Assembly (NCBI GenBank): GCA_964371615.1
Contig: CAYJMS010000002.1
Location: 248,001-312,000 of the forward strand
Length of the DNA: 64,000 nucleotides
Direction of reading: 5' to 3'
From: SpSt-333 sp964371615
GTDB lineage: Bacteria; Bacteroidota; Ignavibacteria; UBA10030; UBA8401
Shown here: positions 62,375 through 64,000 of the stretch, piece after piece
Layout of the letters: every line of letters begins with the position of its first letter
Position numbering within the stretch: position 1 is the first letter of the stretch
Made by a program: the position numbers and the translations under genes
The notes under the pieces: generated by a model
What the model was told of the DNA's origin: nothing
The model's input: only the letters and a program-made list of their open reading frames with translations
The model's database searches: none

Positions 62375-63580
62375 TTATTCTTCCTTTAAATCAATGTCAC
62401 CCGCCATCAACCGCGGTAACAACAAATCGCGCGTTTGACGGAGATTGGTTATTAATTGTTCCAATTTCATAATATTAATTGATAGAGGTCTGACAAAGTC
62501 TCCAAATTTTTGACATAGATCAGCATTGGGTATAATGATTTGTTTTCCCATGAATTCTGGCCAATGTCCTTTATAATCATTGAATGCAATTAAATCCTTT
62601 GTGGCCCAATGCAACCAATATATATTTCTAAATATTTCCGGATTTGGTAAGAAAGGTAGAACATTTTGTATTGCAGAAAATGGATAATGAACAAGACGTT
62701 GATAACAAGTATGGTTTGCAAAAACAATTACTGGTGCAGATTCAGTAGCAAATACACCGGGTTCATCATCATGATATCCAATAATCCCTGACTTGCCTTG
62801 ATCAAATACAGGAATGGAACCTGTTTCAAATACAGTATTTTGCTCGTACTTTTTACCAGCAGGTATTCTATTTACTACATCCTCAACAATCTTCACCTCC
62901 CACCCTCCCGGAATATCCCCCAACGACGATTTCACGCGCCGGTCCTTCTCATGCCCAGGATACCGAAATTGTACGAACCACTCCCGATAGAGTGAACGGG
63001 CCATCTCTTCCAGGAAATTGATGCGGCGCTGGGAGTTTTCGATGAGATCATCGTAATATGAAAGGACATCTACAATCCTACGCTGTTTCTCTATTGGGGG
63101 AACCGGTAGTTCAATCCTTTCTAAAATATCCTGATTTAAGGACGACATCGTTGCGCCATGAGAACACTGGTTCATCATCCATTGTTGGTGAGCATCTGTG
63201 ATAAAATAATAGGATGCAAACTGCGGTTCAATTCTCGTGGAATTAAAACGAAGTCGAAGACAGTCAGAGCCTTGGAACCAACCTTCTTGCTCTTTACGAA
63301 TGAATACATGCCGTTCCACTGCACCCTTACGTCCAAAGACTATGTCACCAGATTTTAGTAAATGCGACGATAGCCGATCTCGGGTAGATTCAGAAATGTG
63401 CTCCAATTTGTCTGGTTTAATTCTACCCATACCAATATTACGAACGTTGATTACTGGAGTGCCTTCATTGGTGTATTCATTTGCTTTTAGCTGCGTTCCG
63501 AATGGACCGGTTTTTAGTTCAACTTCTCCGGATGTGACTAGTACGCTGAGTGGTATACGCGGGAAATCCGCCATTGTCAT
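62375..63580 (-). CDS. hsdS: Type I restriction enzyme, specificity subunit (HsdS)
   Basis: A 401-residue HsdS with two target-recognition domains. TRD1 opens PRIPLSVLVTSGEVELKTG and includes INVRNIGMGRI. The first conserved helix region is IEKQRRIVDVLSYYDDLIEN-like (about 160-190), then TRD2 (WEVKIVEDVVNRIPAGKKYE, IFRNIYWLHWATK) and the final helix NIMKLEQLITNLRQTRDLLLP. It sets the bipartite DNA target. ATG overlaps the hsdM stop by 4 nt. TRDs usually vary between strains. Confidence 0.94.
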   Translation of the reverse strand: MTMADFPRIPLSVLVTSGEVELKTGPFGTQLKANEYTNEGTPVINVRNIGMGRIKPDKLEHISESTRDRLSSHLLKSGDIVFGRKGAVERHVFIRKEQEGWFQGSDCLRLRFNSTRIEPQFASYYFITDAHQQWMMNQCSHGATMSSLNQDILERIELPVPPIEKQRRIVDVLSYYDDLIENSQRRINFLEEMARSLYREWFVQFRYPGHEKDRRVKSSLGDIPGGWEVKIVEDVVNRIPAGKKYEQNTVFETGSIPVFDQGKSGIIGYHDDEPGVFATESAPVIVFANHTCYQRLVHYPFSAIQNVLPFLPNPEIFRNIYWLHWATKDLIAFNDYKGHWPEFMGKQIIIPNADLCQKFGDFVRPLSINIMKLEQLITNLRQTRDLLLPRLMAGDIDLKEE

Positions 63581-64000
63581 GACTCCAATATTTCCGCCAC
63601 ATTTAGGGCAATGGTTTGTTCAAGAGTGCGAGCGTCCATATTCAATTTTTCAAGTTCTTCATTCAAGACTTCTAATTTCTCCTTGAAATCCTCATCACTC
63701 AACTCTTCTCCCGGTGCAACACCAATGTATCGGCCGGGATTGAGGGACCATCCCTGCTTTTCGATCTCTTTCATCGTTGCCGCTTTGCAGAGGCCGGCAA
63801 TATCGGCATACTTCGGTTTCTTGCCGAACACCTCTTTGATCTTTGCTTCTGCATCGGCGCCGCCTGTCGTAAAGTCCAGCTCTTCTCCGCGATATAACCG
63901 CACAACGTTCGCAATGAATCCAAGCTGGCTTTCGGTCCACTCCCGGTGCGCGCGGTCCACCTGGCGGTAGATATGCCGCGCATCGATAAAGAGCACTTTG
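63577..64000 (-). CDS. hsdM: Type I restriction enzyme, methyltransferase subunit (HsdM), 3' end only
   Basis: About 140 C-terminal residues visible; the gene runs off the right edge. KVLFIDARHIYRQVDRAHRE is the conserved post-catalytic segment of HsdM, followed by DADAEAKIKEV-type helix region and a C-terminal coiled coil (LEVLNEELEKLNMDARTLEQ) that contacts HsdS. The SAM and NPPY motifs lie outside the window. First gene of the hsdMS-ABC-3C-hsdR operon as far as can be seen. Confidence 0.92.
   Translation of the reverse strand, partial: KVLFIDARHIYRQVDRAHREWTESQLGFIANVVRLYRGEELDFTTGGADAEAKIKEVFGKKPKYADIAGLCKAATMKEIEKQGWSLNPGRYIGVAPGEELSDEDFKEKLEVLNEELEKLNMDARTLEQTIALNVAEILES

Overview
The window is 64 kb of a bacterial chromosome of moderate GC. 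Every gene I can support, and the single tRNA, lies on the minus strand, so transcription runs from high to low coordinates throughout. The organism is most likely a Bacteroidota/Ignavibacteria-type (FCB group) bacterium. The evidence is a PorU-like C25 peptidase (type IX secretion), a complete alternative complex III (Act) coupled to an A2-type caa3 oxidase, a DUF4920 protein, a 31-residue AURKAIP1/COX24-type ribosomal protein and very large multihaem cytochromes. This assignment is inferred from gene content; no 16S gene is present.

Layout. 1-10.2 kb: surface-polysaccharide operon (four glycosyltransferase-type genes, a capsule-type protein, a Wzx flippase, a UGM-like flavoprotein) ending in a 5' portion of a C25 peptidase. 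10.2-15.5 kb: EF-G paralogue, DUF948, YtxH, bS22-like mini protein, zinc-ribbon/TPR protein, HU, SppA. 15.5-20.4 kb: repeat-rich spacers around TerC, a zinc-ribbon protein, HtpX, a PepSY-type membrane protein and DUF4920. 20.4-35.5 kb: respiratory supercluster, transcribed as ActA - small Tat peptide - ActB - ActC - ActDE fusion - ActF - cytochrome c - Sco - CoxA - CoxC - CoxD - CoxB - polytopic cytochrome c. This makes a quinol-to-oxygen electron path with its copper chaperone. 35.8 kb: tRNA-Asp and a decayed partial copy. 36.8-39.0 kb: SulP-STAS-cNMP transporter. 39.6-47.4 kb: cytochrome b, a 20-haem and a 25-haem cytochrome, an outer-membrane barrel and a ferredoxin-flavoprotein reductase. 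I read this as a candidate trans-envelope electron conduit.

47.6-50.3 kb: a small GIY-YIG nuclease gene between perfect 60-bp direct repeats, a frameshifted DUF2779 gene and a zinc-ribbon protein. 50.3-64 kb: defence island. It holds an AT-rich McrBC pair (McrB with a PUA/EVE-like insertion inside its AAA domain), an HNH nuclease, and a type I restriction operon (hsdM-hsdS ... hsdR) in which a three-gene ABC-3C-type conflict module (PD-(D/E)xK-like effector, middle component, Rad50-like ATPase with zinc hook) sits between hsdS and hsdR with almost no spacing.

Intergenic DNA is unusual. Most long gaps are mosaics of short recurring modules: hairpins, a TATCGTTGCAA-type element in six copies, purine-rich CAC/AAG arrays and stuttered TAGTCAT or TTGAGTAG runs. 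The strongest candidates for new biology are the nested ABC-3C/type I locus, the 73-residue-periodic 25-haem cytochrome conduit, the GIY-YIG gene with its flanking repeats, and the separate Tat peptide before an ActB with a degenerate Tat motif.
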